64,000 bases of DNA from Arcobacter acticola (lineage in GTDB: Bacteria; Campylobacterota; Campylobacteria; Campylobacterales; Arcobacteraceae): assembly GCF_013177675.1 (NCBI RefSeq), contig NZ_CP042652.1, forward strand, positions 2,604,001 through 2,668,000. Direction: 5' to 3'. Shown in pieces: positions 53,248 through 63,199 of the stretch. The translations under genes were made by a program, and so were the position numbers. Within the stretch, counting starts at the first letter, position 1; each line of letters begins with the position of its first letter. The notes under the pieces were generated by a model. That model worked only from the letters and a program-made list of their open reading frames with translations, ran no database searches and was not told the DNA's origin.

Positions 53248-53577
53248 TTATCTAACTAATCTTCCAACTGGTTCTCCACCAATCAAATGAAAATGTAAAT
53301 GATGTACTTCTTGTCCCCCATCATCTCCAATATTTGTAATTAATCTATAGCCACTTTGTCTTACATCTAATTTTGATGCAACTTTTTGAATAAACTCAGT
53401 CATTGAAGCCATTACTTTTGGTGGCATCACATCAAATGAATCATAATGCTCTTTTGGAATAATTAAAACATGGATTTTTCTTGTTGGATTAATATCATTA
53501 AAAGCTAAAAAGTTTTCATCTTCTAAAATAGTTTGATTTGGAATCTCACCTTTTACAATTTTACAGAATATACACAT
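53248..53577 (-). CDS. HIT-family (HinT-like) nucleotide hydrolase
   Basis: 109 residues. CIFCKIVKGEIPNQTILEDE, FLAFNDINPTRKIHVLIIPK and the histidine triad VHHLHFHLIGG are those of HinT, an AMP-phosphoramidase-like protein. Divergent from pheST, as recalled for the same locus in Campylobacter jejuni. Confidence 0.94.
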   Translation of the reverse strand: MCIFCKIVKGEIPNQTILEDENFLAFNDINPTRKIHVLIIPKEHYDSFDVMPPKVMASMTEFIQKVASKLDVRQSGYRLITNIGDDGGQEVHHLHFHLIGGEPVGRLVR

Positions 53578-53606
53578 TATTTTTCCTTGAAATTAAATAG
53601 TAAAAT

Positions 53607-53612
53607 ATTATA
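53607..53612 (-). promoter_or_regulatory. -10 element of the HIT gene
   Basis: TATAAT on the minus strand, 29 bases before the HIT ATG. Confidence 0.45.
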
Positions 53613-53636
53613 ACCAAACTCTAATAAATCTTTAAG

Positions 53637-53642
53637 TATAAT
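53637..53642 (+). promoter_or_regulatory. -10 element of pheST-aroA-ispH
   Basis: TATAAT on the plus strand, 64 bases before the pheS GTG; back-to-back with the HIT promoter. Confidence 0.45.
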
Positions 53643-53706
53643 CCCAAAAATACACAATAAAAATAATCTATTAAAATTAATTATAGAAAAATTTAGGGAG
53701 AAAAAA

Positions 53707-54699
53707 GTGACACAGTGGATTGAAAAAATAACCAATGCAGCATCACTTGAAGAGTTAGAAAACTTAAGAATTGATACTTTAGGTAAAAAAGGTGTTTTAA
53801 CTTTAGAATTTGCAAAAATGAAAAGTGTTCCAAATGAAGAGAAAAAAGCATTTGCTGAAAATCTAAATACACAAAAAACTATAATCACAGATGCAATTGA
53901 AGCAAAAAAAGAGATTTTAGAAAAAGAGGCTTTAAATAAAAAATTAGAAGCTGAAAAAATTGATGTAACTAGATTTAACAATGAAATGTCTTGTGGAGCT
54001 ACACATCCTGTAGTTGAAACAATGGATAGAATTATTAGATATTTTCAAAATCTTAATTTTGCAGTTGAAGAAGGTCCATTAGTTGAAGATGATTTTCATA
54101 ATTTTGAAGCACTAAATCTTCCTAAATATCACCCTGCTCGTGATATGCAAGATACTTTTTACAACAAAGACTATACCTTATTGAGAACTCATACCTCTCC
54201 TGTTCAAATTAGAACGATGTTAACTCAAAATACACCTATTAGAATGATAGCTCCAGGAACTGTTTTTAGAAGAGATTTTGATATTACTCATACTCCTATG
54301 TTTCACCAAATTGAAGCACTTGTTGTTGATGAAGCAGACAAAGTTTCATTTGCTAATTTAAAACACGTATTAGTTGAGTTTTTACAACATATGTTTGGTG
54401 ATGTTGAAGTAAGATTCAGACCTTCATTTTTCCCATTCACTGAACCTTCAGCTGAAGTTGATATTTCTTGCGTATTCTGTAAAGGTGATGGATGTAGAGT
54501 TTGTTCACAAACAGGATGGCTTGAAGTTTTAGGTTGTGGTATTGTTGATGAGAATGTATTTAAAGCGGTTGGTTATGAAAACAAATCAGGATATGCTTTT
54601 GGATTAGGTGTTGAAAGATTTGCTATGCTTATTCATAATATTGGAGATTTAAGATCACTATTTGAAAGTGATACAAGACTATTAGGACAATTCAAATGA
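53707..54699 (+). CDS. pheS: Phenylalanine-tRNA ligase alpha subunit
   Basis: 330 residues from GTG at 53707 (AGGGAGAAAAAA upstream). Class II motifs: [38 protein letters not shown] (motif 2 region), [18 protein letters not shown] and [14 protein letters not shown] (motif 3). Cys pairs CVFC and CRVC form the small metal-like knuckle common in PheS. Catalytic half of the alpha2-beta2 enzyme. Overlaps pheT by 4 bases. Confidence 0.98.
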   Translation: MTQWIEKITNAASLEELENLRIDTLGKKGVLTLEFAKMKSVPNEEKKAFAENLNTQKTIITDAIEAKKEILEKEALNKKLEAEKIDVTRFNNEMSCGATHPVVETMDRIIRYFQNLNFAVEEGPLVEDDFHNFEALNLPKYHPARDMQDTFYNKDYTLLRTHTSPVQIRTMLTQNTPIRMIAPGTVFRRDFDITHTPMFHQIEALVVDEADKVSFANLKHVLVEFLQHMFGDVEVRFRPSFFPFTEPSAEVDISCVFCKGDGCRVCSQTGWLEVLGCGIVDENVFKAVGYENKSGYAFGLGVERFAMLIHNIGDLRSLFESDTRLLGQFK

Positions 54700-57020
54700 T
54701 AATTACTAGAACTTGGTTAGAAGAATTTATTGATATTTCAAAAATTTCAACAGATGAGATTTGTAAAACATTAAACTCAATAGGGCTTGAAGTTGATAGC
54801 GTTGAAAAATTGTCAATTGCACCTAAAGTTGTTGTTGGAAAAGTTTTAGAAAAAGTTAAACATCCAGATGCCGATAAATTAAATATTTGTCAAGTAGATA
54901 TTGGAGAGAGTACTGTTCAAATAGTTTGTGGTGCAAAGAATGTAGATGCAGGTCAACTTGTTCCTGTTGCTGTTGTTGGTTGTGATTTAGGAAATGATTT
55001 TATAATTAAAGCTGCAAAATTAAGAGGTGTTGAATCAAATGGTATGATTTGTTCATCAACAGAACTTGGACTTGCAAAACTAAATGATGGAATTTTAGAA
55101 CTTGATGATTCAATTGGTAAATTAATACTTGGTAAAGAATTAAAAGAATATTCAAAATTAAATGATGAAATAATCGAAGTTGAATTAACTGCAAATAGAG
55201 GTGATTGTCTAAGTATTTACGGAATTGCAAGAGAATTAAGTGCATATTATAATATTCCATTAATTGAATGTGAAAAACAATTAAAACATAATGATTTGGG
55301 AATTGGTCAAGTTTTAGAAGTTGAATGCGATAGCAATATCAAATCTTCTTTATTATTTAAAGCTGTAAATTTTGCAAATTTTAAATTTCCTGTTTTACAT
55401 AAATTAAGAACTTCAATATTAGGTAAATACCAAGAAGGGAATGATGTAAAAAATGTTCTAACATATGCTACTCATGCAATTGGTGTAATTTTAAATGCTT
55501 ATTCAAAAGAGAAAACAATTCAAGGAAATAATTTAAGTATTTTAAAAATCAAAAAAGATGAGCAAGGTTTTGATAATGTTTATGGAATTGAACAATTAAG
55601 TAAAATCTGTGTTGAGCATAAAGACATTAATCCAGATGATACAAATTTTATTCTTGAAGCTTCTTATATTAATCCTGAATATATATCAAAAAAAGTTTTT
55701 GAAACAAAAATAAAAACAGGAGAAGTTTATTATAAAGCTTCAAGAGGTAGTGAACCAGATATTGAATTTGGAGCAAATTATTTTTCTAATTTAGTTTCAA
55801 AATATGGAGCTTCAATTTATAGAGGTAATGAATCATTTATAGAAGATAGTGAAAAATTAACTTTAGATGTTAGTGTAAGAAAAATCAATGCAATAATTGG
55901 ACAAGAAATTCCAAAAATTGATATTGAAAAAATACTTACATCTTTAGGATTTGAAGTTAAAGATACACTGGATAATGTATTAGTAATAAAAATTCCATAC
56001 TATAGACACGATATTAAAAACGTTGCTGATATAACTGAAGAAATTGTAAGAATAATTGGAATAGATAATATCATTTCAAAACCTTTACAAATTGACGAAG
56101 TTAATAGAGTAAATAAAACATCAAATGACTTGATCAAAAAAAATAAATTAAGATTCAAAGCAATTGAAAATGGTTTTTATGAAACTTTAACTTACGTATT
56201 TTCATCAAAAGAAAATCTACAAAAATATGGATTTAAAACTGTTAAAGATGACTTAGAACTTATTAATCCAATTGTAAAAGAGTTAAATACATATAGAACT
56301 ACTATGCTTTTGAATTTAGTAGAAGCTTGTGCAAATAATTTCAAAGTTGGAGCTAGATCAACAGCATTTTTTGAAATTGGAACTATTTTTGATGAAAATA
56401 GAAATGAGAGTAAAAAAATATCATTTATTCAAACAGGAAATGCAGAATCTGAAGATGTATCAAATGCTGGTAAACCTAAAAATATTGATTTCTTTGCTTT
56501 TTCTAAAAAAATATTAAATACAATTGGTAAATTTGATTTAGAAGCAATGACTCAAATAGATAACTCATTTATTCATCCATTTCAAAATGCAAATATAATT
56601 ATTGATGGAAAGGTAGTTGGTTATATTTGCAAGTTACATCCAAGTGTTTGTACTGATTTTGATTTAAATGATACATTTATTGCTCAAGTTGATTTTGAAG
56701 CAATTTCTAATGATATAATAAAAACAAATGCATATTCAAAATTTCAGTCATCAAAAAAAGATTTAACTATTATTACTCCAAAATCTATGGAATACAAAGA
56801 AATTAAAAAAGCAATTAATTCTTTAAATAATACAAATATTAAACAATTTAATTTAATTGATATTTATAATGATGAGAAATTAGGTGACAGTGAAAGTTTA
56901 ACAATTAGATTTGTTTTACAAAATGATGAGAAAACAATGGAAGATGAAGATATAACTAGTACAATGACTTCAATTCTAAATGTATTAAACGAAAAATTAT
57001 CTATTGGTCTAAGACAATAA
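54696..57020 (+). CDS. pheT: Phenylalanine-tRNA ligase beta subunit
   Basis: 774 residues. N-terminal tRNA-binding OB fold ([20 protein letters not shown]), B3/4 editing and B5 domains ([20 protein letters not shown]), and the C-terminal anticodon-binding FDX-ACB domain ([29 protein letters not shown]). The middle of B3/4 (residues 215-340) is rather diverged, as is usual in Campylobacterota. Forms the heterotetramer with PheS; aroA follows 14 bases later. Confidence 0.97.
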   Translation: MIITRTWLEEFIDISKISTDEICKTLNSIGLEVDSVEKLSIAPKVVVGKVLEKVKHPDADKLNICQVDIGESTVQIVCGAKNVDAGQLVPVAVVGCDLGNDFIIKAAKLRGVESNGMICSSTELGLAKLNDGILELDDSIGKLILGKELKEYSKLNDEIIEVELTANRGDCLSIYGIARELSAYYNIPLIECEKQLKHNDLGIGQVLEVECDSNIKSSLLFKAVNFANFKFPVLHKLRTSILGKYQEGNDVKNVLTYATHAIGVILNAYSKEKTIQGNNLSILKIKKDEQGFDNVYGIEQLSKICVEHKDINPDDTNFILEASYINPEYISKKVFETKIKTGEVYYKASRGSEPDIEFGANYFSNLVSKYGASIYRGNESFIEDSEKLTLDVSVRKINAIIGQEIPKIDIEKILTSLGFEVKDTLDNVLVIKIPYYRHDIKNVADITEEIVRIIGIDNIISKPLQIDEVNRVNKTSNDLIKKNKLRFKAIENGFYETLTYVFSSKENLQKYGFKTVKDDLELINPIVKELNTYRTTMLLNLVEACANNFKVGARSTAFFEIGTIFDENRNESKKISFIQTGNAESEDVSNAGKPKNIDFFAFSKKILNTIGKFDLEAMTQIDNSFIHPFQNANIIIDGKVVGYICKLHPSVCTDFDLNDTFIAQVDFEAISNDIIKTNAYSKFQSSKKDLTIITPKSMEYKEIKKAINSLNNTNIKQFNLIDIYNDEKLGDSESLTIRFVLQNDEKTMEDEDITSTMTSILNVLNEKLSIGLRQ

Positions 57021-57034
57021 TCTAAAGGAAAAAA

Positions 57035-58315
57035 GTGGAAAAGTTTGCTATAAAAAAATTAACAAAAGCATTTGATATAGAAATAGACTCAATAGCAAGT
57101 GATAAATCAATATCCCATAGATGTGCTATGTTTTCACTTTTTTCTAATGAAACTTCATATATTAAAAACTATTTAACAGCTGAAGATACTTTAAATACAC
57201 TTAGTATAGTTGAACAATTAGGTGCAATTATTAAAAGAGATGGAAGCAGTGTTGAAATAACTCCAACAGATACATTAACTGAACCTTCAGATGTTCTTGA
57301 TTGTGGAAATTCTGGAACTGCTATGAGACTATTTTGTGGATTATTAGCAAGTGTTGATGGTGCCTTTACACTTACAGGGGACAAATACCTAAGAAATAGA
57401 CCTATGAAAAGAGTTGCTGATCCTTTAAGAAGTATTGGTGCACTTATAGATGGAAGAGAACATGGAAATAAAGCTCCTTTATTTATAAGAGGAGTAAAAG
57501 AGCTTCAACCTTTTACTTATCACTCTCCTGTTGATTCTGCACAAGTAAAATCAGCAATGATTCTAGCTGCTTTAAGAGCTAATGGAGTATCAAAATATAA
57601 AGAAAATGAATTAACAAGAGATCATACAGAGAGAATGTTAAAAGGTATGGGAGCTAAACTTGAAAATGATAGTGATGGGTTTATAAATATTCATCCATTA
57701 ACAGGTCATTTAAAACCTTTAAATATAACAGTTCCAACTGATCCTTCTTCTGCATTTTTCTTTGCACTTGCAGCTGCTATTACTCCAAAAGCTAGGGTTT
57801 TAATAAAAAATGTTACATTAAATCCAACAAGAATTGAAGCATATCAAGTTCTTAAAAAAATGGGTGTAATTGTTAACTTTATAGAAAAACAAAATGTTTA
57901 TGAACCAATTGGTGATATTGAAGTAATAAACAATGAACTAAATGGTGTAGTTGTTAGTGAAAATATCTCTTGGCTAATTGATGAGTTACCAGCATTATCA
58001 ATAGCAATGAGTTTAGCAAACGGAAAATCAAAAGTTTCAAATGCAAAAGAGTTAAGAGTAAAAGAATCAGATAGAATCTCAAGCGTAGTAAATAACTTAA
58101 AACTTTGCGGCGTAGAATACACAGAATTTGAAGACGGATATGAAATAACGGGTGGCTTATTAAATAAAGCTACAATTAACTCACATGGAGATCATAGAAT
58201 TGCAATGAGTTTTGCAATAGCTGGATTAAATTGTGATATGGATATAGAAGATATTCAATGTATTGAAACTTCATTTCCTAATTTTAAAGAGATATTGGAC
58301 TCTTTATTTAAATAA
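57035..58315 (+). CDS. aroA: 3-phosphoshikimate 1-carboxyvinyltransferase (EPSP synthase)
   Basis: 426 residues from GTG (AAAGGAAAAA upstream). [79 protein letters not shown] and [14 protein letters not shown] are all present. NSGTAMR carries an Ala at the glyphosate-relevant loop (class II-like features). Sixth step of the shikimate pathway, adding enolpyruvate from PEP. Followed by ispH after 11 bases. Confidence 0.97.
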   Translation: MEKFAIKKLTKAFDIEIDSIASDKSISHRCAMFSLFSNETSYIKNYLTAEDTLNTLSIVEQLGAIIKRDGSSVEITPTDTLTEPSDVLDCGNSGTAMRLFCGLLASVDGAFTLTGDKYLRNRPMKRVADPLRSIGALIDGREHGNKAPLFIRGVKELQPFTYHSPVDSAQVKSAMILAALRANGVSKYKENELTRDHTERMLKGMGAKLENDSDGFINIHPLTGHLKPLNITVPTDPSSAFFFALAAAITPKARVLIKNVTLNPTRIEAYQVLKKMGVIVNFIEKQNVYEPIGDIEVINNELNGVVVSENISWLIDELPALSIAMSLANGKSKVSNAKELRVKESDRISSVVNNLKLCGVEYTEFEDGYEITGGLLNKATINSHGDHRIAMSFAIAGLNCDMDIEDIQCIETSFPNFKEILDSLFK

Positions 58316-58326
58316 AGGTAAATCGT

Positions 58327-59163
58327 ATGAAAGTAAAATTAGCATCTAATTATGGATTTTGTTTTGGAGTTAAAAGAGCTATAAAAATAGCAGAAGATTA
58401 TAAAAACTCTTCAACAATGGGACCATTAATTCATAATCAAGATGAAATAAATAGATTAAGAAATGATTTTAATGTAGGTTTATATACAAATCTTAGTGAT
58501 GTTAAAGATCATGATACAGTTATTATTAGAACACATGGTATTCCAAAAGATGACCTAAAAAACCTAAGAGCGCAAAAAGCTAAAATAATAAATGCAACAT
58601 GCCCTTTTGTAACAACACCACAGCAAATAGTTAAAAAAATGTCAAAAGAAGGATATTCAATCCTAATTTTTGGTGATGCTGATCATCCTGAAGTTAAAGG
58701 TGTACAATCTTATGGTGAAGATCAAAATGATGTACATATAATATTAGAACCAAGTGATATTGAAAATCTAGTATTTAAAAATAACAAAATTGCAACAGTC
58801 GCTCAAACTACAAAAAAGAAAGAAAAATATCTTGAAATTGTAAATGCATTGATATTAAAAAACAAAGAAGTAAGAGTATTTAATACAATTTGTGATGCAA
58901 CTTTTGAGAACCAAGATGCCGCAAGAGATCTATCAAAAGAAGTTGATGTGATGATTGTAATTGGTGGTAAAAACTCATCAAATACAAAACAATTACACTC
59001 TATTTGTTTAGAGAATTGTGCTGATTCTTACCTAATTGAAAATGAAACAGAACTACAAAATTCATGGTTTTTAAATAAAAAATTATGTGGAATAACAGCA
59101 GGTGCATCGACTCCTGACTGGATTATTCAGCAAGTTGTAGAGAAAGTAGAGTCTCAAAACTAA
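58327..59163 (+). CDS. ispH: 4-hydroxy-3-methylbut-2-enyl diphosphate reductase
   Basis: 278 residues. The three cluster Cys lie in NYGFCFGVKRAI, IINATCPFVTTP and NTICDATFENQ, and GPLIHNQ, RTHGIPK and ITAGASTPDWII complete the IspH pattern. Reduces HMBPP to IPP and DMAPP, last step of the non-mevalonate isoprenoid route. End of the pheST operon; rpsA has its own promoter. Confidence 0.98.
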   Translation: MKVKLASNYGFCFGVKRAIKIAEDYKNSSTMGPLIHNQDEINRLRNDFNVGLYTNLSDVKDHDTVIIRTHGIPKDDLKNLRAQKAKIINATCPFVTTPQQIVKKMSKEGYSILIFGDADHPEVKGVQSYGEDQNDVHIILEPSDIENLVFKNNKIATVAQTTKKKEKYLEIVNALILKNKEVRVFNTICDATFENQDAARDLSKEVDVMIVIGGKNSSNTKQLHSICLENCADSYLIENETELQNSWFLNKKLCGITAGASTPDWIIQQVVEKVESQN

Positions 59164-59185
59164 CTCTTTTTAAGCCTTTTTTTTG

Positions 59186-59191
59186 TATAAT
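59186..59191 (+). promoter_or_regulatory. -10 element of rpsA
   Basis: GTATAAT after a run of eight T, 39 bases before the rpsA ATG. Confidence 0.5.
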
Positions 59192-59230
59192 CGTTCTATT
59201 TAATAAAACTGGTAAATATGAAGGAATAAA

Positions 59231-60886
59231 ATGGGTATCGAAGATATTGATTTAGGTGAAGACTTTGATTTTGAGCAAATGCTTAATGAGTCTTTTGAGA
59301 ATGCGGAAAATAATTCTGTGGTTGATGGTGTAATTGTTGAAATTAATAGTGAAAGAGTTCTAGTTGACGTTGGTCAAAAAATAGAAGGTCAGTTAAATAT
59401 TTCTGAAATTACAATTGGTGGTGAAGTAAAATATAAAGTTGGTGACACAATTCCTGTTATGTTAATGGGAAGCAGAGGTGAGAGACCAAGTATTTCACAT
59501 AAAAAAGTTTTACAAAAAGAAAAATTTGATGCTTTTGAAAAAGCTCATGGTGAAAACTTCGAAGATGTAACAATCGAAGGTAAAATCGTTTCTGTAAAAC
59601 AAAGAGGTGGATTTATAATCGAAGATGCTGATGGTTGTGAATATTTCATGCCTATGGCTCAATCTTACTTAAAAACTATTGGTGCAGTTGGTAAAACTGT
59701 AAAAGCAAAAGTTATCAAAGTAAACAAAGCTCAAAATTCAATTATTGTTTCAAGAAAAAAATTAATTGAAGAATCAAAAGCTGTTAAAGATAATAAAGTA
59801 ACTGAAATTTTAGAAAATAAAGAACCAGTTATTGGAACAATCAAAAAAATTACTTCTTATGGAATGTTTGTTGATTTAGGTGGAATTGATGGTTTAGTAA
59901 ACTACAATGAAATCTCATACAAAGGTCCTGTAAATCCTGCAAATTATTACAACGAAGGTGATGCTGTATCTGTTGTTGTATTATCTTATGACAAAACAAA
60001 ACAACATTTATCTTTATCAATTAAAGCAGCTTTATCTAATCCTTGGGAAGAGATTAAAGACGAATTAGAAGTTGGTGATACAATTACTGTTACAGTTTCT
60101 AACTTTGAATCTTATGGTGCATTTGTTGATTTAGGAAATGACATTGAAGGTTTATTACATATATCTGAAATTTCATGGAATAAAAACTTAAAAAATCCAA
60201 AAGAGCTTTTAACAATTGGTGAAGAAATCAATGTTGAAGTTATTGAATTAAATATTGAACAAAAAAGATTAAGAGTATCTTTAAAAAATCTACAAGAAAA
60301 ACCTTTTACTAAATTCACAAACGATCATAAAGTTGGTGACATAATCACTGGTAAAATTGCTACATTAACTGACTTTGGTGCTTTTGTAAGCATTGGTGAT
60401 GTTGATGGTTTATTACATAATGAAGAAGCTTCATGGGAACCAAATGCAAAATGTAAAGCATTATTCAAAAAAGGTGATGAAGTAGAAGTTAAAATTATCA
60501 AAATTGATAGAGAAAAAGAAAATATCTCATTATCTATTAAAGAAATTGCTGATTCTCCTGCTAAAAAATTCCAAGATGCTTACAAAATCGGTGACATCGT
60601 AAAAGGAACTGTAAAAGATGCTAAAGATTTCGGAATTTTCATTAAATTAGAAAATAATCTTGATGGTTTAATTAGAAATGAAGATTTTGGTCCATTAAAA
60701 GCTGATGAAGTAAAAAATGGTGATGAAATTGAAGCTGTTGTTGTAAATATTGACACTAAAAAAAATAGAGTTAGATTATCTGTTAGAAGATTAGAGCAAC
60801 AACAAGAAAGAGAAGTTTTAAAATCAGTAAATGATGACTCATCTATGACTTTAGGTGACATTATAAAAGATCAAATGAAATCATAG
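59231..60886 (+). CDS. rpsA: 30S ribosomal protein S1
   Basis: 551 residues made of six S1 repeats; clear units are GTIKKITSYGMFVDLGGIDG, TVSNFESYGAFVDLGNDIEG, KIATLTDFGAFVSIGDVDG and TVKDAKDFGIFIKLENNLDG. The first two are more diverged, as in all S1 proteins. Binds mRNA on the small subunit and helps initiation. GAAGGAATAAA precedes the ATG; serA follows 11 bases later in the same transcript. Confidence 0.97.
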   Translation: MGIEDIDLGEDFDFEQMLNESFENAENNSVVDGVIVEINSERVLVDVGQKIEGQLNISEITIGGEVKYKVGDTIPVMLMGSRGERPSISHKKVLQKEKFDAFEKAHGENFEDVTIEGKIVSVKQRGGFIIEDADGCEYFMPMAQSYLKTIGAVGKTVKAKVIKVNKAQNSIIVSRKKLIEESKAVKDNKVTEILENKEPVIGTIKKITSYGMFVDLGGIDGLVNYNEISYKGPVNPANYYNEGDAVSVVVLSYDKTKQHLSLSIKAALSNPWEEIKDELEVGDTITVTVSNFESYGAFVDLGNDIEGLLHISEISWNKNLKNPKELLTIGEEINVEVIELNIEQKRLRVSLKNLQEKPFTKFTNDHKVGDIITGKIATLTDFGAFVSIGDVDGLLHNEEASWEPNAKCKALFKKGDEVEVKIIKIDREKENISLSIKEIADSPAKKFQDAYKIGDIVKGTVKDAKDFGIFIKLENNLDGLIRNEDFGPLKADEVKNGDEIEAVVVNIDTKKNRVRLSVRRLEQQQEREVLKSVNDDSSMTLGDIIKDQMKS

Positions 60887-60897
60887 GAATTATTTAA

Positions 60898-62481
60898 ATG
60901 AGTAAACATACAATTGTAGTTTGCGATCATATACATGACGCTGGTTTACAAATTCTTCAAAATACTGAAGATGTAAACTACGTATATGCAGCAGATGTAG
61001 ATAAAACAGAACTTTTAAATATTATTAAAGATGCTCAAGTAGCAATCACTAGATCTTCAACAGATGTTGATGAGAAATTTTTAAATGCAGCAGTAAACTT
61101 AAAAGCTGTTATTAGAGCTGGTGTTGGTTATGACAATGTTGATATGGAAGGTTGTAGTAAAAGAGGAATAATCGCAATGAATGTTCCTACTGCAAACACT
61201 ATAGCAGCGGTTGAATTAACAATGACTCACATGCTTTCTTGTATGAGAAAATTTCCATATGCTCACAATCAATTAAAAATTGATAGAGTTTGGAAAAGAG
61301 AAGATTGGTATGGAAATGAACTTTATGGGAAAAAACTAGGAGTTATTGGTTTTGGAAATATAGGTCATAGAGTTGCACTTAGAGCTAAATCATTTGAAAT
61401 GGACGTATTGACTTACGACCCATATATTCCTTCAACTAAAGCAACTGATTTAGGTATCAAGTATACAACTAATTTTGAAGATATTTTATCTTGCGATATT
61501 ATAACTATTCATACACCAAAAAATAAAGAAACTATCAATATGATTGGTTTTGAAGAGATTGCAAGAATGAAAGATGGTGTAGTTTTAATTAACTGTGCTA
61601 GAGGTGGATTATATAATGAAGATGCATTATATGAAAACCTAAAATCTGGTAAAGTAGCAATGGCTGGTATTGACGTATTTATAAAAGAACCTGCAATTGA
61701 TCATCCATTATTAGATTTACCAAATGTAACTGTAACTGCTCACTTAGGGGCAAATACAAAAGAATCTCAAAGAGAAATTTCAGTTCAAGCTGCAAATAAT
61801 GCAATTGAGTCTGCACGTGGAATTTCATATCCAAATGCTTTAAATTTACCAATTGATGAGAGTAAAATCCCTCATTTTGTAAAACCGTATATTGAACTTA
61901 CTCAAAAAATGGCATTTTTACTTGCACAATTAAGTAAAAGTGAAATTAGATCAATTAACATTACAGCTGAAGGTGAAATCTCAGAATACTTAGATTCATT
62001 ACAAACTTTTGCAACTGTTGGTGTATTAGCTGTTAGTTGTGGTGATGAAGTTAACTATGTTAATGCTAATTTTATTGCAAAAGAAAAAGGAATTGACCTT
62101 ACAAATTCTGAATTCTCTAATCATAGTGGATATCAAAATAAAGTTTCAATTAATATCACTACTCCAACAGGAGTAAAAACAATTTCAGGAACAGTATTTA
62201 ACGAAGATGTTCAAAGAATCGTAGAAATAAATGGATTCCCACTTGATATTGAGCCAAAAGGTAAAATGATCATTATGAGAAATCATGACGTTCCAGGTGT
62301 AATTGGTGAAGTAGGAAAGATTTTAGGTAATAATAATATTAATATTGCTGACTTTAGATTATCAAGAGGAAAAGATGGTGCATTAGCTGTTATTCTTATT
62401 GATGAAAAAGCTTGTTCAGATGTATTAAAAAAACTTGATAGTTTAGAAGCTGCTATTGCAGTTGCTTACGCAGAAATTTAA
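60898..62481 (+). CDS. serA: D-3-phosphoglycerate dehydrogenase
   Basis: 527 residues, the long three-domain form. NAD-binding LGVIGFGNIGHRVALRA, INCARGGLYNEDAL, the catalytic His in TVTAHLGANTKESQ, an intervening domain, and a C-terminal ACT domain (IIMRNHDVPGVIGEVGKILG) for serine feedback. First step of serine synthesis. efp follows by 9 bases. Confidence 0.97.
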   Translation: MSKHTIVVCDHIHDAGLQILQNTEDVNYVYAADVDKTELLNIIKDAQVAITRSSTDVDEKFLNAAVNLKAVIRAGVGYDNVDMEGCSKRGIIAMNVPTANTIAAVELTMTHMLSCMRKFPYAHNQLKIDRVWKREDWYGNELYGKKLGVIGFGNIGHRVALRAKSFEMDVLTYDPYIPSTKATDLGIKYTTNFEDILSCDIITIHTPKNKETINMIGFEEIARMKDGVVLINCARGGLYNEDALYENLKSGKVAMAGIDVFIKEPAIDHPLLDLPNVTVTAHLGANTKESQREISVQAANNAIESARGISYPNALNLPIDESKIPHFVKPYIELTQKMAFLLAQLSKSEIRSINITAEGEISEYLDSLQTFATVGVLAVSCGDEVNYVNANFIAKEKGIDLTNSEFSNHSGYQNKVSINITTPTGVKTISGTVFNEDVQRIVEINGFPLDIEPKGKMIIMRNHDVPGVIGEVGKILGNNNINIADFRLSRGKDGALAVILIDEKACSDVLKKLDSLEAAIAVAYAEI

Positions 62482-62490
62482 GGAGAAAAT

Positions 62491-63051
62491 ATGGCAATTG
62501 GTATGAGTGAATTAAAAAAGGGATTAAAAATCGAAGTTGATGGTGTTCCTTATAAAATTACAGAATATCAACATGTAAAACCTGGTAAAGGTGCTGCATT
62601 TGTTAGATGTAAAATTAAATCATTTTTAAATGGAAAAGTAATCGAAAAAACTTTCCACGCTGGTGATAAATGTGAAGTTCCAAATTTACAACAAAAACAA
62701 ATGCAATTTTTATATGATGATGGTGAGATGTTACAATTTATGGATAATGCAACTTACGAACAAGAAGGTTTAACTTACGATCAAGTAGGTGAAGCATTTG
62801 ATTGGATTATTGATGGAATGACTTGTGATATGATGTACTATAATGGTAAAGCTATCACAGTTGAACCACCAATGGTTGTAGAACTTAAAATTGTAGAAAC
62901 TCCACCAAACTTTAAAGGTGATTCTCAAGGTGGTAGAAAACCTGCTACTTTAGAATCAGGTGCAGTTGTACAAATTCCTTTCCATATTCTTGAAGGTGAC
63001 ATTATTAAATGTGATACAAGAACTGGTGAGTACCTAGAAAAAGTAAAATAA
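62491..63051 (+). CDS. efp: Elongation factor P
   Basis: 186 residues, three beta-barrel domains. The tip loop is [15 protein letters not shown] with K33 at the position that is modified with beta-lysine in E. coli; [18 protein letters not shown] and [20 protein letters not shown] mark the second and third domains. Rescues ribosomes stalled at proline stretches. AAGGAGAAAAT before the ATG and a hairpin terminator after the stop. Confidence 0.97.
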   Translation: MAIGMSELKKGLKIEVDGVPYKITEYQHVKPGKGAAFVRCKIKSFLNGKVIEKTFHAGDKCEVPNLQQKQMQFLYDDGEMLQFMDNATYEQEGLTYDQVGEAFDWIIDGMTCDMMYYNGKAITVEPPMVVELKIVETPPNFKGDSQGGRKPATLESGAVVQIPFHILEGDIIKCDTRTGEYLEKVK

Positions 63052-63058
63052 AAAGATT

Positions 63059-63100
63059 AAGCTATATCGTGGAAATACTGCGATATAGCTTTCTTTTCTT
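63059..63100 (+). terminator. efp terminator
   Basis: AAGCTATATCG (63059-63069) / CGATATAGCTT (63081-63091), 11-base loop, followed by TCTTTTCTT. Confidence 0.7.
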
Positions 63101-63106
63101 CAGTCA

Positions 63107-63120
63107 CTGACCTTGGTCAG
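63107..63120. repeat. GC-rich palindrome CTGACC-TT-GGTCAG between efp and ribD
   Basis: Perfect inverted repeat inside a 148-base gene-free interval that is richer in C and G than its surroundings. No gene or known RNA seen. Confidence 0.5.
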
Positions 63121-63199
63121 CTCCCTCTTCAAATAAAACTCTATCTTGATTTCGACGATAAATCTTAACCTTTTCAATGTTTTGTATTAAAATAAATTT

